Positions 23,261 to 34,314 of a stretch of 64,000 bases of DNA are shown here, piece after piece (the first letter of the stretch is position 1; every line of letters begins with the position of its first letter). A program made the translations under genes and the position numbers. The notes beneath the pieces were generated by a model. It worked only from the letters and a program-made list of their open reading frames with translations. It was not told the origin of the DNA and searched no databases. The DNA is from Apoda limacodes (Eukaryota; Arthropoda; Insecta; Lepidoptera; Limacodidae): contig OX291553.1 of the NCBI GenBank assembly GCA_946406115.1, positions 5,337,001 to 5,401,000 of the forward strand. Reading direction: 5' to 3'.

Positions 23261-25655
23261 TTATATATATTGCTATGAACCACAGTTGCAAAAAGCATCT
23301 GAACTCATGACTCATTTAACTCATTGATTAAAAACTGTGATTACTTAATAAATCACATTTATTTTATGGTTAGTAACAAAATATGATAAAGTCGCATTTT
23401 GAATAGTGAGTGTGAACAATGTGACATGTTGTCTAATTTTTATGGAAAAAAATGCATTTTATAATAAAGTATTAAATAAATAAAAGTATTTTATAATAAA
23501 GTATTAAATAAATTAAAGTATTTTTAAAGCTTCTTACTAGAAATCAAAATTTGCACTTTAGAAAATAACTGAGATGATTTACTTCTGACAAATTGGTAAC
23601 AACTTATTAAACGCATTTTCTTTCAACACCATTTAACTATGCAAGTTACGATGGGTAAAGATGTTACGATGAAGTAGAAATCAAGTTATCCGAAACTGAA
23701 TTAGAGTTATCTAGCACGTGCAACAACCAGCCACAATTTACAAACATTTATTCAACAATAATGAAAGTAAACAATGTTAGCAATTGAATTAATAACAATT
23801 CCGACTCCGTATAAAGTTTTTGTTACGTTCAGTAACTCTCTTTCTCTGTTATTAATTAGCTTTGAAGTTTTTGGTAAGTACAACGATGTTCGTCACTACG
23901 TATATAGTTCAGATTTTAATTAGGAAGAATAAATTAAAACATAGTATCTACTATTTGCTTTATTTTGTGATATGATAATTTTTAACATCTACGACAAAAA
24001 AATCTTTTGTCAAATTTAAACATTGTAGGTCAAGTCAAGTGGTTTTGGACTCTACCTACATAAAATAAAAATAATCAGTTTTCAAAACACCTTTATCCCT
24101 AGGGTTGGCTGGCAAGAAATCCTATTATGCAATGAGTCCACCTTAGTGCATAATTTTTTATGGTTTAATTTACGTTATACTCATTTTACAGTAATGAAAG
24201 AGCTTAATAAATGAGTCACCCCGAAGGAGTGGTCAGGGACTTGGAGATTCTACCAAATTCCACCTTCGTAGTACCAGTGAAACAAAAGAAACATGAAACA
24301 TATGGAATATGGAGGATAACACAATCACAATATTTGCAGGAAACTACAGTTTTTAACACACTGACGTCACAAAAGTCATGACTTCGATGTTTGTGTAAAA
24401 ACGAACAAGTTTTGTGTAACTCAATTTCTTTCTTATTTCAACTGCCTGCAATAATGTTTCCGAAACAGGAATGTGCATGTTGATATTTTACATTTCACAT
24501 TTAGAAAGTATTTGTTTTTGTCCAAATTTTGAAGACCCACATTTACCATCTATATAGTTTTATATCCTTTTTTAAAAGTACTTAGAGCGCGTTCTGCCTG
24601 GTTTTATCGAAACCTTGATCGCAACATCATATATCAGTCTTAAAGTGGTTTTGCAAACGAAACTATTTTGCAGACGTGGCTGTAACAGTATTTGTATAAT
24701 ATTTTGGAGAGTGTTAGTTTTTTATTTTGTTGTATCTTTAATCAGAATTTTAATTTTACATTATTGTCTTTTTATTAACGTATGTGTATACACATGAATA
24801 TCCAATTTCTAAAACATGTCACGTTTTACAAAATCTCAAGAGCTCGTTTTCTTCTAGAAGAATAAAGATTCTTTAGCTTAAGAGCTCATATTACCTACAG
24901 TTGAAAACAACAAAATGCAGAATCTTCGTGCACGTACCAATAAATTTATTTCCCCATTGAAGAACAAATATACACAAACGCCGCTTTGTTTAAGCGAGTC
25001 ACGTTCTGTTACATTACAGGGTTGTACCTTCTCACATACACTTTTATTTAATTAACCTAAAAGAGAAGTTTACAAATAAAATGGCACGAACTTTTAAAAT
25101 ATAAAAAAATTAACATGCGAGTATATTTTACAGTTACTGCTTCGTCATTATTTATAAAATTAATATTATCAAATAAATTAAATATATAAAAAGCGAGTGT
25201 AGATTTGTTATTTCGTGGAAAATAATTTCGTAAATTACTGGACCTATTTCAAAAGATGTTTAATTTTTTATTGCTCATATGTAGAAAGCTTAAGTAAACT
25301 TTCTTAGAAAAGATAGATAATCAAATCAATCTCATTTATAATATGCATGACGTTTTATAAAAACATTAAATAATATAAAATATGACTAACATGTGTTATA
25401 AGGCCAATTTTTATATCTGCAACCATAATCCAAAGAAGTGTAAATTTGGTTACTTTAATCAATTTAAAAACCTTTATGATAAATTTGTTTGTAAAATAAA
25501 CAAATTAGAAAGGTTTTAAAATCTAATTCGAAAATATACGCAAGATCCTAAAATCAAAATAATTAAATATTTTGTAAATATTATAGATGTGTTTAAAATA
25601 CTAATAATTTATACTTAATAATAATAATATTTACGACTCGTTACAATTTTTTTAA
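23261..25655. other. AT-rich spacer, no gene seen
   Basis: About 2.4 kb without supported genes apart from a small tandem duplication at 23457-23520. Confidence 0.6.
23457..23520. repeat. Tandem duplication, 32 bp x 2
   Basis: TTTTATAATAAAGTATTAAA plus twelve bases is repeated once with one mismatch. Confidence 0.85.
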
Positions 25656-25908
25656 TTATAATTAAATTAGAACGGGTCGTACCACGATAGGTTTTATTTT
25701 GTATCCGATATTTCGGCACAGGTTCATGCACCGTGGTCGCGGACGGACTGCGGAGATGCGTAATGCAGGTAGTGCTTCATTAGGCAGATATATTTATCTA
25801 CCCTCTGTCTAGTGCTTTTGTGCTGTTCGCGGTGCATGAAACTATACCGAAATATCGGAAACAAAATAAAACCTATCGTAGTAGGACCCCTTCTAATTTA
25901 ATTATAAT
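25656..25908. mobile_element. Foldback (palindromic) element
   Basis: Arms 25656-25742 and 25822-25908 are inverted copies with few mismatches. Landmarks are ATTATAATTAAATTAGAA, ATAGGTTTTATTTTGT, CCGATATTTCGG and TTCATGCACCG. The 79-base loop is GC-rich (GGACGGACTGCGGAGATGCG). The arms include a second small palindrome, CCGATATTTCGG. It is non-coding and fits a foldback MITE. Confidence 0.8.
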
Positions 25909-26111
25909 GTTACTGAACCATAAAAATACTAGTTTAAAAGAGTATTTTTTTTAATTAATAGTCGCTAAAGTTTAAAATCATAAAATTATTTCCACAATAA
26001 AATTTTACTTTATTTTAACTTATACCAGATTTTATTTATTTAGAAACAAATTTATTTTTTTAATTATATTAAAAAATTTTAGAATTAGAAACAACAAGAG
26101 GATATTTTGAG

Positions 26112-26290
26112 TCCCCGCAGCCTCGTTGGTAGCGTGGCCGGCTGCTGCGCAACACCCGGTTCGATTCCGCACTGGAAAAACAAGTACTAAGTATTTGTAT
26201 CCGTTGTCTGGTATCCATAAAACAAGCTCTGCTTACTTTCGTGCCAGACGACGCTGTGTGTAATTGCGAAAAAATATTTATTTATTTATA
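26112..26290 (+). repeat. tRNA-derived SINE (family S), short form
   Basis: The tRNA-like head has TGGTAGCGTGGCCGG (A box region) and CCGGTTCGATTCCGCAC (B box). The 3' part contains GTATCCATAAAACAAGCTCT, CCAGACGACGCTGTGTGTAA and a TATTTATTTATTTA tail. The central body seen in the 6.2-kb copy is mostly absent. Confidence 0.75.
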
Positions 26291-26446
26291 ATAAAAGTAA
26301 ATATTTCAAATTGATATTGGACAGTATTTATATGCCTTAAGATTTAAATTTGTTAAACATACATCATCTTCACCTGGCTATAATACAAACTATTGTTATT
26401 CAAATAAAATGTATAAATTTAACCGAATCAAATTAGTTCCAAAACT

Positions 26447-26550
26447 TTCGGATTAAAATAGTTGTAGCGGAAAATAGTTATGCCAAAAGCAAATAACATT
26501 GTTCTGAGTTGAAAATAAACGAAACACAGTTCCAATGATTGCCTCGGTTT
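26447..26550 (+). repeat. Dispersed repeat Y, copy 2
   Basis: Matches 21945-22052: GTTGTAGCGGAAAATAG, TATGCCAAAAGCAAAT, GTTGAAAATAAAC and CCAATGATTGC. Confidence 0.65.
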
Positions 26551-26798
26551 TGAATTAACAGTGTGTTAAAAGTTGTTTACTAATAATTTCAAATTTAATG
26601 GAATGGAACATGCTATATAATATACTCTTATAAGTAAACTGTAAATAAATAATAAATAAATAAAATATTTATTTTTAGAATGTAAATGAGTTTGAATTAA
26701 TGTAATTTATTCATGTTTTGTATGTATCTCCAATATTACTAACTGTACTCACGACTTTGGACGCGTGAAAATATTGGTTTTATTTCAAAAGATTTTTG

Positions 26799-26970
26799 AC
26801 GTGACAACGTCTTATAAATTGGTTTGCCGGGTGACACTTCAAGAAACTGCGTTACGCTCCGCTCACGTTATGCGCTCACAATGAGAGCGAGTGAGAGGCA
26901 CGCGGCATGGTTAGCCCGCCTAAGAGCGAGAGAGACAGACATAAAAAGTGAAAGGCACAAGTTGTCACGT
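26799..26970 (+). repeat. 172-bp MITE-like repeat, copy 2
   Basis: Identical over its whole length to the reverse complement of 1266-1437, with 10-bp inverted ends ACGTGACAAC...GTTGTCACGT. Outside these bounds the flanks differ apart from a shared TTTTTG before one end. The frame that starts inside it and runs into AT-rich flank is not a gene. Confidence 0.75.
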
Positions 26971-27065
26971 TACAATGTTAATAATATTACGATTAATAGC
27001 AATGGTTTTTTTGTGTACAACATCTAATGATGAATTATTGAGGATATGAACATATTAATTTAGTA

Positions 27066-27285
27066 CCCGACTGCAGAATCGAGGGGCGTGGGTTCGATTT
27101 CCGCACAAGACAATTATTTTTTTTTATTTGTGTTCGTCTTTAGACTTGGTGTTTTCTATGTATAATAAGTATGTATTTACAAAAAAATAAGTATGTATAT
27201 ATGTATTTGTATACTTTGTTTGGTATCCATAGCACAAGCTTTGCTTCGTTGGGGACGAGACTGCGACACTTATATAATTTATTTA
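27066..27285 (+). repeat. tRNA-derived SINE (family S)
   Basis: B box GTGGGTTCGATTTCCGCAC (27087-27105), body CTTTAGACTTGGTGTTTTC, and 3' part GTATCCATAGCACAAGCTTT, GCTTCGTTGGGGACGAGACT. The A box half is degraded. Confidence 0.75.
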
Positions 27286-27292
27286 ATTAAAA

Positions 27293-27384
27293 GGCTGTGA
27301 CATACGAATGGACGGGAGAATGGACATATAAATGGACAACTAAATTTTCCGCTTGTGCCATTTCACTACGGAATCTTAAAAATG
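27293..27384 (-). mobile_element. Dispersed repeat family R, degenerate copy 2
   Basis: TGTGACATACGAATGGACGG...TTTTCCGCTTGTGCCATTTC..CTACGGAATC is an inverted, diverged relative of 20025-20172. The 61-codon frame over it is not a gene. Confidence 0.45.
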
Positions 27385-27867
27385 GAGGGCGACCCATTTG
27401 TAGGTTATTATATAGATTTGGAAACACCGATTCCTCGGAGCTGACATTTGTACTGTATTGTAATTTGTATAGATTCTTTTAAAACTGAAAAGGGTGGTGT
27501 TTTAAGTGGACTGCCATATATTTTTGTAATAAAATTAATCAAAATACTATAAAAGTAACTCTCGGTACTAAAACTGAACAATAAATTTTCTTATTTGGTT
27601 GTTTTTTTACTTAGTCATTTTCTAGGTTTGTTGTTTTTACAAAATGCCCTGATGGCCATGCATTTTATTTAATCTGGACAATCCTTAAAAAATACATTTA
27701 CTTGCACAAACTAATAATTAGTAGTTAAGTATCCATAAATTTATCTGATATGAACCTAGATTTCAAAGGTTTCAGACACTTTAGCTTAAATATTGTAACA
27801 CAGAAACACCCAGTTCAAAAAAAGTACACTGAAGAAAGAATACCAAAATTTTGAACAGCGGATTGAT
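27385..27867. other. AT-rich spacer, no gene seen
   Basis: Nothing recognisable. Confidence 0.5.
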
Positions 27868-27935
27868 GGTTTATAGCTGAGTTGGCTAACCGGCAGAACC
27901 ATCAAATGTCTGGGATTCAATCTCGCTGTAAAATT
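27868..27935 (+). repeat. tRNA-like SINE head
   Basis: A box TAGCTGAGTTGGCTAACCGG and B box GGGATTCAATCTC at tRNA-like spacing; flanks do not pair as an acceptor stem. Read as a SINE head, not a tRNA gene. Confidence 0.5.
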
Positions 27936-28244
27936 ACAACCGAATAGTTTATTAAGATAACATATATAACCAAATGTAAGTGCAGTGTAAGAATCTTCTT
28001 CAAATCTAAAAATATTGGCTTTTATACAGGATAATTTAAGATTATAATTCAATTTTAATTGTGATTATTTCCAATTGCCAGCCGTCAGGTATAATTTTCT
28101 TATGGGTTGTGAAATCTAGGTAGCAGAGACCTCGACAATAGAGAAGGCAAGAAAGTTTTAAATAAATAAATCAATTAAAATAAATGAAGTAGCTCAGTAA
28201 ACAAACTCATCATTTTGAAGTGCCATTCGGTAAAACATCGTAAA

Positions 28245-28345
28245 ATAAATAAATACGAAACAGCAATTAGTAAAGACAAAGACAGATACGACAACTCAAG
28301 AATTCAATTTTGACTAACGTAAATAATAATTACTTGGGAATATTC
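28245..28345 (+). repeat. Dispersed repeat Z, copy 1
   Basis: AATAAATACGAAACAGCAAT, TTAGTAAAGACAAAGACAGA and GAATTCAATTTTG correspond, with changes, to 35485-35595 in the same orientation. Confidence 0.5.
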
Positions 28346-30221
28346 CATTTAAGAAATTTATTTGAAAATATTCTGGTTTAGTTTAGTGGTTGAGAGGCAT
28401 TTGTTATTTCAAATGTTAAGAAACATTATCGTTTTATAATTAAATAATTAACATTTACCATTAAAAAATAAAAAGTTCTAATACATAACATTATGCTAAT
28501 TTCTAAAACAATATTAACACTAATAATATAAAATAATCTACCTCTGCGCCGTAAATCCAACCAACCTTAAACAAAAACATAACGAAAAAATAACTAAATA
28601 GTAGGTACATAGATTTGGCTAATGAACTCAAACAGATGTGGCATCAACATAAAGTTCGAATTGTACCCACAATTATTAAATTCACCGAAGTCGTACCAAA
28701 ATAATTGTTTTATTCAATAGAAGGCCTATCACTACAAAAATCTTTTTACATCGGACTAAAAAAACTATTAATTTATAGATCTGTACTTGTTTAAAAGATT
28801 CCATAACCACTACCAACAATAAACCAAAACCTAAGTCACTTGGCGCAGCTCTGTCTACTTTAGTAGCTTAGTTATTGCATTAAGTGTACTTTGAAAATCA
28901 AGAGCCCAGTGTCTTCAATGCTAACAAAATTCGGTAAGTCGTTATTTTACATGTCCTTTTTTAATTGCTCAATAGTCTTTAATAAAATATTAAAAATTAT
29001 GGCTAAATAGAATCTCATAAAATCAAAGCTGAGCTCTTATTATATTAATTAAAATCAAAATACTTATGAAGTAAAATTTTCAAAACTACGCTTCCACATA
29101 ACTTTCAGCTTTTAGCGTAGTTTATAAACCAGTTAAATCGGCGCTTTTAACACATGAAGCACATTTAGCGAGGAGAAACCTTTCTAAACAAACTTTAATG
29201 AGTGCCAACTTGAATAAATGGAAATTAAAAGCAACATCAAAGCTTTGCAAGAACATGGAAAGCACTATAAAAATTTGTGAAACCCCAAAGTTAGTTAAGC
29301 GAAGTTTTTTATGACTTTTCAATTCTACGATATTTTACCAATAAAACAACAAGCATACTAATTACTGATTCTGTAAGCATAGCTTATTCCGTAGAATTAT
29401 ACATGCTTCTGGCCTTGTTTGGCAAAAACAAAGGATTTCATAAGTAACCGAATGTACTCCGAGGTTTCTGATAACGTTCTCTCGCAGTGCGAACATTGAC
29501 CAGTTCAGCCAATGGACAATGTGTGGGTATACAAAGTTCACATGTATACATTTACTTGGACTTTCAAAAAGCCAAAAATTGGTTCGGTAACAATTTTATT
29601 TTTAGAGAGTGAGTCTAAAATTCTAGTATATTTTTGATAGAAATCAGCATTGTTGACAGATTACAAAGAAACTAGTCACTTAATGATTCTGATAATTCAA
29701 ACGTTGTCTTGGAAACCTAATTAATTATAAAAAATACTCAAAAAACTTTAGGCACTAAGGAACTGTAAACGAAAATATATTGCAACAGTTTTTCTAACGC
29801 TGCCTTAGTGTGGATTCATGAATTAAATTAATGATTATTTATTCTTAAACTTTTTTACAAAAATTCAGAATATTATTTAGCCGAGGCAATGTTTCTAATA
29901 AACTATATAATATGTGCTAGCAGCTGCCAATGATTGTTACTAGTAGATAACATGAAGTGACATTTAAGGAACAAATATTTACTCTGTGACAACGGATGTC
30001 AACGTCAACACTTCCTGTCTCCTCTTTTCTACGATTTATACTTTCCGGTCAAATAATATTTTCGTTAGCATCAGCTTTATCAACAGTTTTGTATTTAAGT
30101 TTTCAAATATGTTTATTCAATTTAAATAAAAAGAAACTAGGAAAATGAAATCAGTTTTAATTATAATGTTAGATGTCACAATTATGTTGAGGTATTTTTT
30201 GTTGTATGAGAATTTTTATTA
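28346..30221. other. AT-rich spacer, no gene seen
   Basis: About 1.9 kb without a supported gene or recognisable repeat. Confidence 0.6.
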
Positions 30222-31056
30222 CATACTAGCGGCCCGTCCCGGCTTCGCATAGGTAGCCTTTTTTTATCCATAAACCTATTTTTACCCTCAAAGTTTTTTT
30301 TTCCTTGAGAATAGTCAAGATATTCAATGTCGGTTGCGTCCGCTGCGTAAGCAGGGAAGGAGCCGCGCGGCATGGTATCTCGTAGGTACCGTCTCTCGTA
30401 CCGTCCTTCCCCCTCATGACCGCCTTGCACATCTTAAATGTGCGCGCAGTACTTGTTCATTATTTTGCTGCGATGTTATTTTAAAACTGCGATATCTCCT
30501 AAGATATTCATTGAAATCGAATGATGTAAGGGCAATTTTGTTTTAAATTAAATACTTGTGATGAATAACGTATTTATTTGGATATCGATTAATATCATGT
30601 GTATAAAAACACCTTCGCAAATAAATAATAATTATTTCAGAACAAATTCGACTAGCATAAAAAAGTTTATAGTGAGCCAACCTTAAAATATAGGCCTATG
30701 CTGTCGCAAACTTTTTTTTTGAACTTTTAAAAGGGAACAATACTGTCATACATATTTTTCGCGAAAATTTAACCGTTTACGCAGCGCACGCAGCGGAAGC
30801 TCTCAAAAGGAAAGAAAAAACTGATTTTTAAACATTCTTCATTGGTGCTCCGCTCCTATTGGTCTAAGCGTGATAATGAATAACCTTTAAGCCTTGATGA
30901 TGAAGATAAATGGGATATCTGACACTGAAATAATTCAAAACGAACCAGTAATTCCTGACTTTCTTACCTTCCTTTGACTTTGAAACTTTGACTAGATTAG
31001 CGCGTTCAAGCAAACAAACAAAAAACTCTTCAGCTTAATAATTAGTATAGATCACC
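30222..31056 (+). mobile_element. CTAG-family repeat, 835-bp copy
   Basis: Head CTAGCGGCCCGTCCCGGCTT, then TACCGTCCTTCCCCCTCATG, GTGAGCCAACCTTAAAA, GTTTACGCAGCGCACGCAGC, GGAAGCTCTCAAAAGG and a 3' end AAACAAAC...ATTAGTATAGAT. The same blocks in the same order make up 56385-57000. GC-rich islands inside it give overlapping short frames on both strands that are not genes. Probably a non-autonomous element or a LINE 3' region; class undecided. Confidence 0.7.
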
Positions 31057-31739
31057 ATTCTATCTGACAAACAGTGTGTATTAAGTAAAGATGTATGTAC
31101 ATATAGAGCCTGACAATATTATGTTCCATATGTAATCAAACGTAATTACATAGGGGACAAGGATTAAAACTAACGAGTTTTATAGCAAGAAACAACATTG
31201 TTATTCCATATAAATGAATAGGATACATATGATTACATGGTAGCATTGATAGATATTGTTGCCAAGTAGAACGAGATGAGCTAGTGATACGCTCTCCACC
31301 CTCCTACCTATATTACTTAACGTGGGTTATGGTAGGGTATTCAGTGGAGGTACAAATATTGAAATAATAATACAAATAAAGTACAGAATATGGTTAAAAC
31401 AACCTTATTAATTACAATGTCAAAAGGATATATTCCAATAAAAAAGTAAGGAAAAAAAATATTTTTCTATATCAAAGGAAAGGAACTTTTGGACATATAG
31501 GAAAATCTACTATTAACTGTAACAATTTACAAAATGAAGAACGCAATGGAAGTTGTTGTAGATGTTAAAATGGTGTGTGGTTAGTGGAAATCAAAACGCC
31601 AACTTATCTTTGTCCGATTAAGTGTCGAGTACTGGCAGGAAACTCCTTGTTCCAGCTGCCTCCATATTTAAGCCCTTTAGGAACTGACCGTGACAAGGGT
31701 GGAAAATTATAACCTCACAAGCATATGCAAATTAATTTG
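31057..31739. other. AT-rich spacer, no gene seen
   Basis: Nothing recognisable. Confidence 0.5.
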
Positions 31740-31866
31740 TAGCTATAATTCGCCCACGTAGAATTTGGATTTAGTTATTCCCACGGAAACTTTTAATTTT
31801 CCAGTATAAAAAAACTTTACTCTTATCAAACCGCTGTGTCAAATTTCAGCTCCATTATCCATAATC
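31740..31866 (+). mobile_element. CTAG-family repeat fragment
   Basis: CGCCCACGTAGAATTTGG, TTCCCACGGAAACTTTTAAT and TGTGTCAAATTTCAGCTCC are degraded versions of the family body seen at 18.8 kb. It directly precedes the 33-bp minisatellite. Confidence 0.45.
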
Positions 31867-31870
31867 CGTA

Positions 31871-32145
31871 ATTGAAGTACAATACTTAATTGTACTAACT
31901 CCGATTGAAGTGCAATAGTTAATCGTACTAACTCCAATCGTAGCGCAATAGTCAATTCTACTAGCTCCAATCGACGTACAATAGTTAATCGTACTAACTT
32001 TATTCGAAGTACAATAGTTAATCGACCTTTTTTCGATTGAAGTACAATAATTAATCGTACTAACTCCGATCGAAGTACAATTTTAATCGTACTAACTCCA
32101 ATCGTAGCGCAATAGTTAATTGTACTAGCTCCAATCGACGTTGAA
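31871..32145. repeat. 33-bp minisatellite, about 8-9 units
   Basis: Unit of the form GAAGTACAATAGTTAATCGT + ACTAACTCCGATT. Unit starts fall at 31874, 31907, 31940, 31973, 32006, 32039, 32072, 32104 and 32137: a steady 33-base step with one 32. Units 3-4 and 8-9 share variants (GTAGCGC, TACTAGCTCC, GACGT), so there is a higher-order repeat of five units. No spacers, hence not a CRISPR-like array. Confidence 0.95.
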
Positions 32146-32524
32146 CTCTAATCAAAATACAATAAAGTCTGCTTTTATAGTTAATTTCGGTATAAATTCT
32201 TTGCATAAAAATCCGTTGCGTATTTGCGAGTCACGGATATGGTTTATACGTATTAGAGATACATTTATTTGTACTAGAGAAAAGCTAAAAAAAATTAAAA
32301 ACTCGATTTTTTTTGTAACGAATGCATAAATATCAAAAATACAAGCAGACAATACACCACATAGTTTAAAGTAACTTTGGTTTAAAAGAAGTTTTGTGGA
32401 TAATTTTGTACATGATGAAAATAGTAACAACTTTTTTTCCAAGATAAACCGAAACACATGAATATTCAATTTACCGATACAGAATTAATATCAATTCGCA
32501 CGTACAAAGAGTTTCGAAATATTT
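32146..32524. other. AT-rich link between minisatellite and conserved module
   Basis: Open AT-rich frames on both strands, no recognisable product. It may belong to the element that carries the array. Confidence 0.4.
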
Positions 32525-32675
32525 TTTTTCAATTTACTCAACGCGTTTCACGATATTAGCGACGGGAAGCGCACTCGTTAGGATCGCAGCTGCTCGCGAT
32601 ATTTTACGGTACAATTACTTTTTACCAAATTTTCGTATTTCACTTCAATTTTACAAATACTTAATTATGAAAAAG
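32525..32675 (+). repeat. Minisatellite-linked module, copy 1
   Basis: TTTTTCAATTTACTCAACGC, GTTTCACGATATTAGC, GCTCGCGATATTTTACGGTA and CAATTTTACAAATA recur at 61048-61192 with about 85% identity by eye. Both copies lie shortly downstream of a minisatellite in the same orientation. Confidence 0.8.
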
Positions 32676-33468
32676 CCGTGTTATGGAGTATTTAAATTTT
32701 TCTGTGATTTTTTGTTTTCTAGATTTTATTTTATTAATACATTAAAACTTTTGAACTAAACATTGTACTACTTGCGTACATAAAATACATGAAACAACAA
32801 GAAGAAAGTTAGTGTACGAGTTAAAAAATTATGAATATTTTCAATTTTGAATTGAAAAAAAGTTTTGACTTTCTCTGAAAAATTCTTAAATATTACGAGG
32901 TATAGTATAGCAGATTTTCAGCAACTGTCTACATTTAAGAACAAAATTTTTTAACTACGCGAATGTGCTCACTTACCCACCACGACAAGGTTATTTTGAT
33001 TTATCCTTCGCCACGACTGAAGTTAATTTTAGTTACACTGGGTTTTTCGAAAAGGAAAGTTATCTTTTGGTGAATGCAACATTGTTTGATTTATCCAAGA
33101 ATAGTAACAGGTTTTTATCAAATACTCATTACCGAAACAAATACATTCGTTACCAATTTGTTTGTCACCCCTTTGATATACTGTAAAAAATACTATACGC
33201 AATCGACGATCATTATTCTTTCTGCCCCTTTTTCTGTAATACTTTTATTAAATACGTGTTTTATTTTATTGTTATTATTTTCTTATCACAAAGGCGTCAC
33301 ATATGCACTGTTGGTGGGATATGTTTTTTACTGCGGATTGCAGATGCCGTGGATAATAAAAGAAAGTAGTAATCAAACCTTTTACGAATAATAATAACCG
33401 CAAAAGTTTTAAATCCAAATGACTTCATTTTATACAAAAATTAAGAGTATTTATATATTAATAGAGAG
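32676..33468. other. AT-rich spacer, no gene seen
   Basis: Two overlapping plus-strand frames (73 and 105 codons) of hydrophobic, AT-driven composition; no domain recognised. Confidence 0.5.
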
Positions 33469-33811
33469 TTGCACAATGAGGACATATTTCCTTGGAAACT
33501 GCTCCGTGTAAGAAAGGATTTGATATTCGACACATGGATATTGGAAAAGGCTAAGATAGTTAAACTTTTATTCCCAAACAAGATATTCCTCAAAAGCTCA
33601 CTCACACAATTCAAGCTCACAATTGCGCAAAGGAGTGTCTCGCTTACAGCACTAAAAAAATAATATCTGTCCCGGTTGATAAACAAATTCCTGTAGGAAT
33701 CTCTCGATTGGTGAAGACCAAATTGCATGCAATCGAAGAACGCGGGCAAAAGCTAGTAGAGATAGCTAAAACTGCGCGCCCCTCCACTGTATTCGCTCAT
33801 ACTAATAGGTA
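33469..33811 (+). pseudogene. Coding-like remnant of unknown origin
   Basis: Less AT-rich than the flanks and open in two successive plus-strand frames: one with WKLLRVRKDLIFDTWILEKA, the next with KKIISVPVDKQIPVGISRLV and KLHAIEERGQKLVEIAKTA, ending at a stop near 33811. A frame change near 33590 would be needed to join them, so it is broken or spliced. TAATAGGTAATT at the end could be a weak splice donor. I do not recognise the protein. Caution: the minus strand of 33745-33765 reads ACTAGCTTTTGCCCGCG, the CTAG-family head, so the block may instead be a minus-strand repeat whose plus-strand openness is accidental. Confidence 0.25.
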
Positions 33812-33856
33812 ATTCTATGCTTTTCAAAAAACATAATGTTCACAGGCAGCGGAGAT

Positions 33857-34314
33857 AGTTCCGTAACCAAAGGGTAATTAGCGGAACCCTATTACTAAGA
33901 CTTTGCTGTCCGTCCGTCCGTCTGTCACCAGGCTATATCTCGTGAACAGTGATAGCTAGACAGTTGAAGTTTTCACAAAATATGTATTTTTGTTGCCGCT
34001 ATAACAAATAATACTGAAAAACAGAATAGAATTAATTTTTAAGGGGGCTCCCATACAACAAATGTGATTTTTTTGCTCGATTTTGCTCGATATTGATAAC
34101 GGCAACAAGTAGACGCTTAAAATATTCACAGAATATTAAGTTATATAGTCACTTTAAAAATAATAAATTAAATTAAAATTAAACAAATATATAAGGGTTT
34201 ATTTCCAATACCCCAGTATGGGAGCCCCTCATACAACAAACGTGATTTTTTTGCCGTTTTAATAGATAATGGTACGGAACCCTTCGTTCGCGAGTCCTAC
34301 TCGCACTTGGCCCA
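33857..34314 (+). mobile_element. GGTTCCGTAC-type dispersed repeat (family P), copy B
   Basis: AGTTCCGTAACCAAAGGGTA, CGTCCGTCTGTCACCAGGCT, GATATTGATAACGGCAACA, CCATACAACAAACGTGATTT, GGTACGGAACCCTTCG and CTCGCACTTGGCC occur in order. Near full length and uninterrupted; it gives the reference for judging the nested insertion in copy C. Confidence 0.8.

Noticed and set aside
26112..26172. tRNA gene
   Set aside because: A and B boxes are present but the acceptor and anticodon stems do not pair and a SINE tail follows.
31871..32145. CRISPR-like array
   Set aside because: Continuous tandem units without spacers, in an insect genome.
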